Source of the DNA: Priestia koreensis
Lineage (GTDB): Bacteria > Bacillota > Bacilli > Bacillales > Bacillaceae_H
Reading direction: 5' to 3'
DNA: 52,193 nt
Assembly (NCBI RefSeq): GCF_001274935.1
Contig: NZ_LILC01000025.1
Span: forward strand, 1 to 52,193
Below, piece by piece: positions 51,782-52,193 of this stretch (the stretch's first letter is position 1; each line of letters opens with the position of its first letter). The notes beneath the pieces are model-generated. The model was not told the origin of the DNA. It made no database searches and saw nothing but the letters and a program-made list of their open reading frames with translations. Position numbers and translations under genes: made by a program.

Positions 51782-51967
51782 TTATTCACTATAGGATAAA
51801 CTTATATGTTTTAGTTGATGTATAAAGTATTGATACTGAACATCATCCGTTTCAGTACTTACCATTTTTTGTTCACATTCTACACATATAAAATTGGAAA
51901 AGATATGGATTCCCTCTTCTTTCAATTCTTCACATACAATACACGTCGTTTCTTGAGTCGTTAACAA
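51782..51967 (-). CDS. csfB: Anti-sigma-G factor CsfB (Gin)
   Basis: 61 residues, TTG start with GGAGGTGG at six bases. Two CxxC pairs, TCIVCEEL (near 8-15) and FICVECEQK (near 27-35), form the zinc site of the Gin family, which inhibits sigma-G and sigma-E in B. subtilis. Its place after the 5S rRNA is conserved. A forespore-type promoter is probable just upstream. Confidence 0.93.
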   Translation of the reverse strand: MLTTQETTCIVCEELKEEGIHIFSNFICVECEQKMVSTETDDVQYQYFIHQLKHISLSYSE

Positions 51968-51988
51968 GTTTCTCCACCTCCATTAAAC

Positions 51989-52018
51989 AGTTATAAACAG
52001 TTTTCAGAAATTTATTCA
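51989..52018 (-). promoter_or_regulatory. Possible csfB promoter, sigma-F type
   Basis: TGAATA (52018-52013), 14 bases, GTTTATAACT (51998-51989) on the minus strand, roughly the sigma-F pattern GyATA / GGnnAnAnT. csfB is sigma-F dependent in B. subtilis. Confidence 0.4.
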
Positions 52019-52084
52019 GTTAGAAGATGATTTACTTTTTATATCATACGCACTAGGCTAATGCCATGTTAATAAAAATACAAA

Positions 52085-52113
52085 AAAGACTAGTCAAATG
52101 ACTAGTCTTTTTT
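52085..52113 (-). terminator. rRNA operon terminator
   Basis: AAAGACTAGTCA and TGACTAGTCTTT, 2-base loop, T-runs on both strands, directly after the 5S rRNA. Confidence 0.92.
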
Positions 52114-52119
52114 TAATGT

Positions 52120-52193
<74 letters not shown>

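Overview
The window is the origin-proximal housekeeping and sporulation region of a low-GC, endospore-forming Bacillaceae genome. It matches Bacillus subtilis gene for gene over most of its length, and the proteins look closest to a Bacillus/Priestia-type species; genus is an inference from gene order and remembered protein sequences, not from a search. It is printed in reverse: almost every gene is on the minus strand. The right edge holds the 3' end of a 5S rRNA, and the left edge holds the promoter and first bases of a 16S rRNA of the next rRNA operon, so the window is the full interval between two rRNA operons.

Read in the direction of transcription (right to left): csfB (anti-sigma), yaaO (PLP decarboxylase), tmk, darA, holB, ricT, yabA, trmN6, yazA and rsmI form a nucleotide, replication-control and RNA-modification block. 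abrB (plus strand) and metG diverge across a 740-bp non-coding interval. Then come tatD, yabE, rnmV, rsmA, yabG, veg, sspF, ispE, purR, ridA, spoVG, glmU, prs, ctc, pth, fin, mfd, spoVT, yabM, yabN, rqcP, yabP, yabQ, divIC and yabR. Two tRNA genes (Met, Glu) lie on the plus strand, followed on the minus strand by spoIIE, yabS, yabT, tilS, hprT, ftsH, coaX, hslO and cysK, the folate operon pabB-pabA-pabC-sul-folB-folK-yazB, and lysS.

The genes mix core functions (translation, DNA repair, cell wall and isoprenoid precursors, PRPP, folate and cysteine) with a broad sporulation set. Several intergenic regions carry readable promoters for different sigma factors: sigma-A with 21-bp spacing plus a Spo0A-like box (spoIIE), sigma-H (spoVG), sigma-B (ctc), sigma-F/G-like (fin, sspF, spoVT, csfB), sigma-K (yabG) and probably sigma-E (yabP).

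I found no prophage, insertion sequence, CRISPR array or obvious foreign island. The most unusual signals are non-coding. A nested inverted repeat between spoIIE and yabS pairs the yabS ribosome-binding site. The abrB upstream region contains a second promoter/Spo0A-box-like copy and a perfect 22-bp palindrome. A consensus promoter plus small hairpin precedes lysS, where dusB is missing and a frameshifted coding remnant sits in its place. yaaR, xpaC and yaaN are also absent relative to B. subtilis, and YabR has an expanded Arg-Pro repeat linker.
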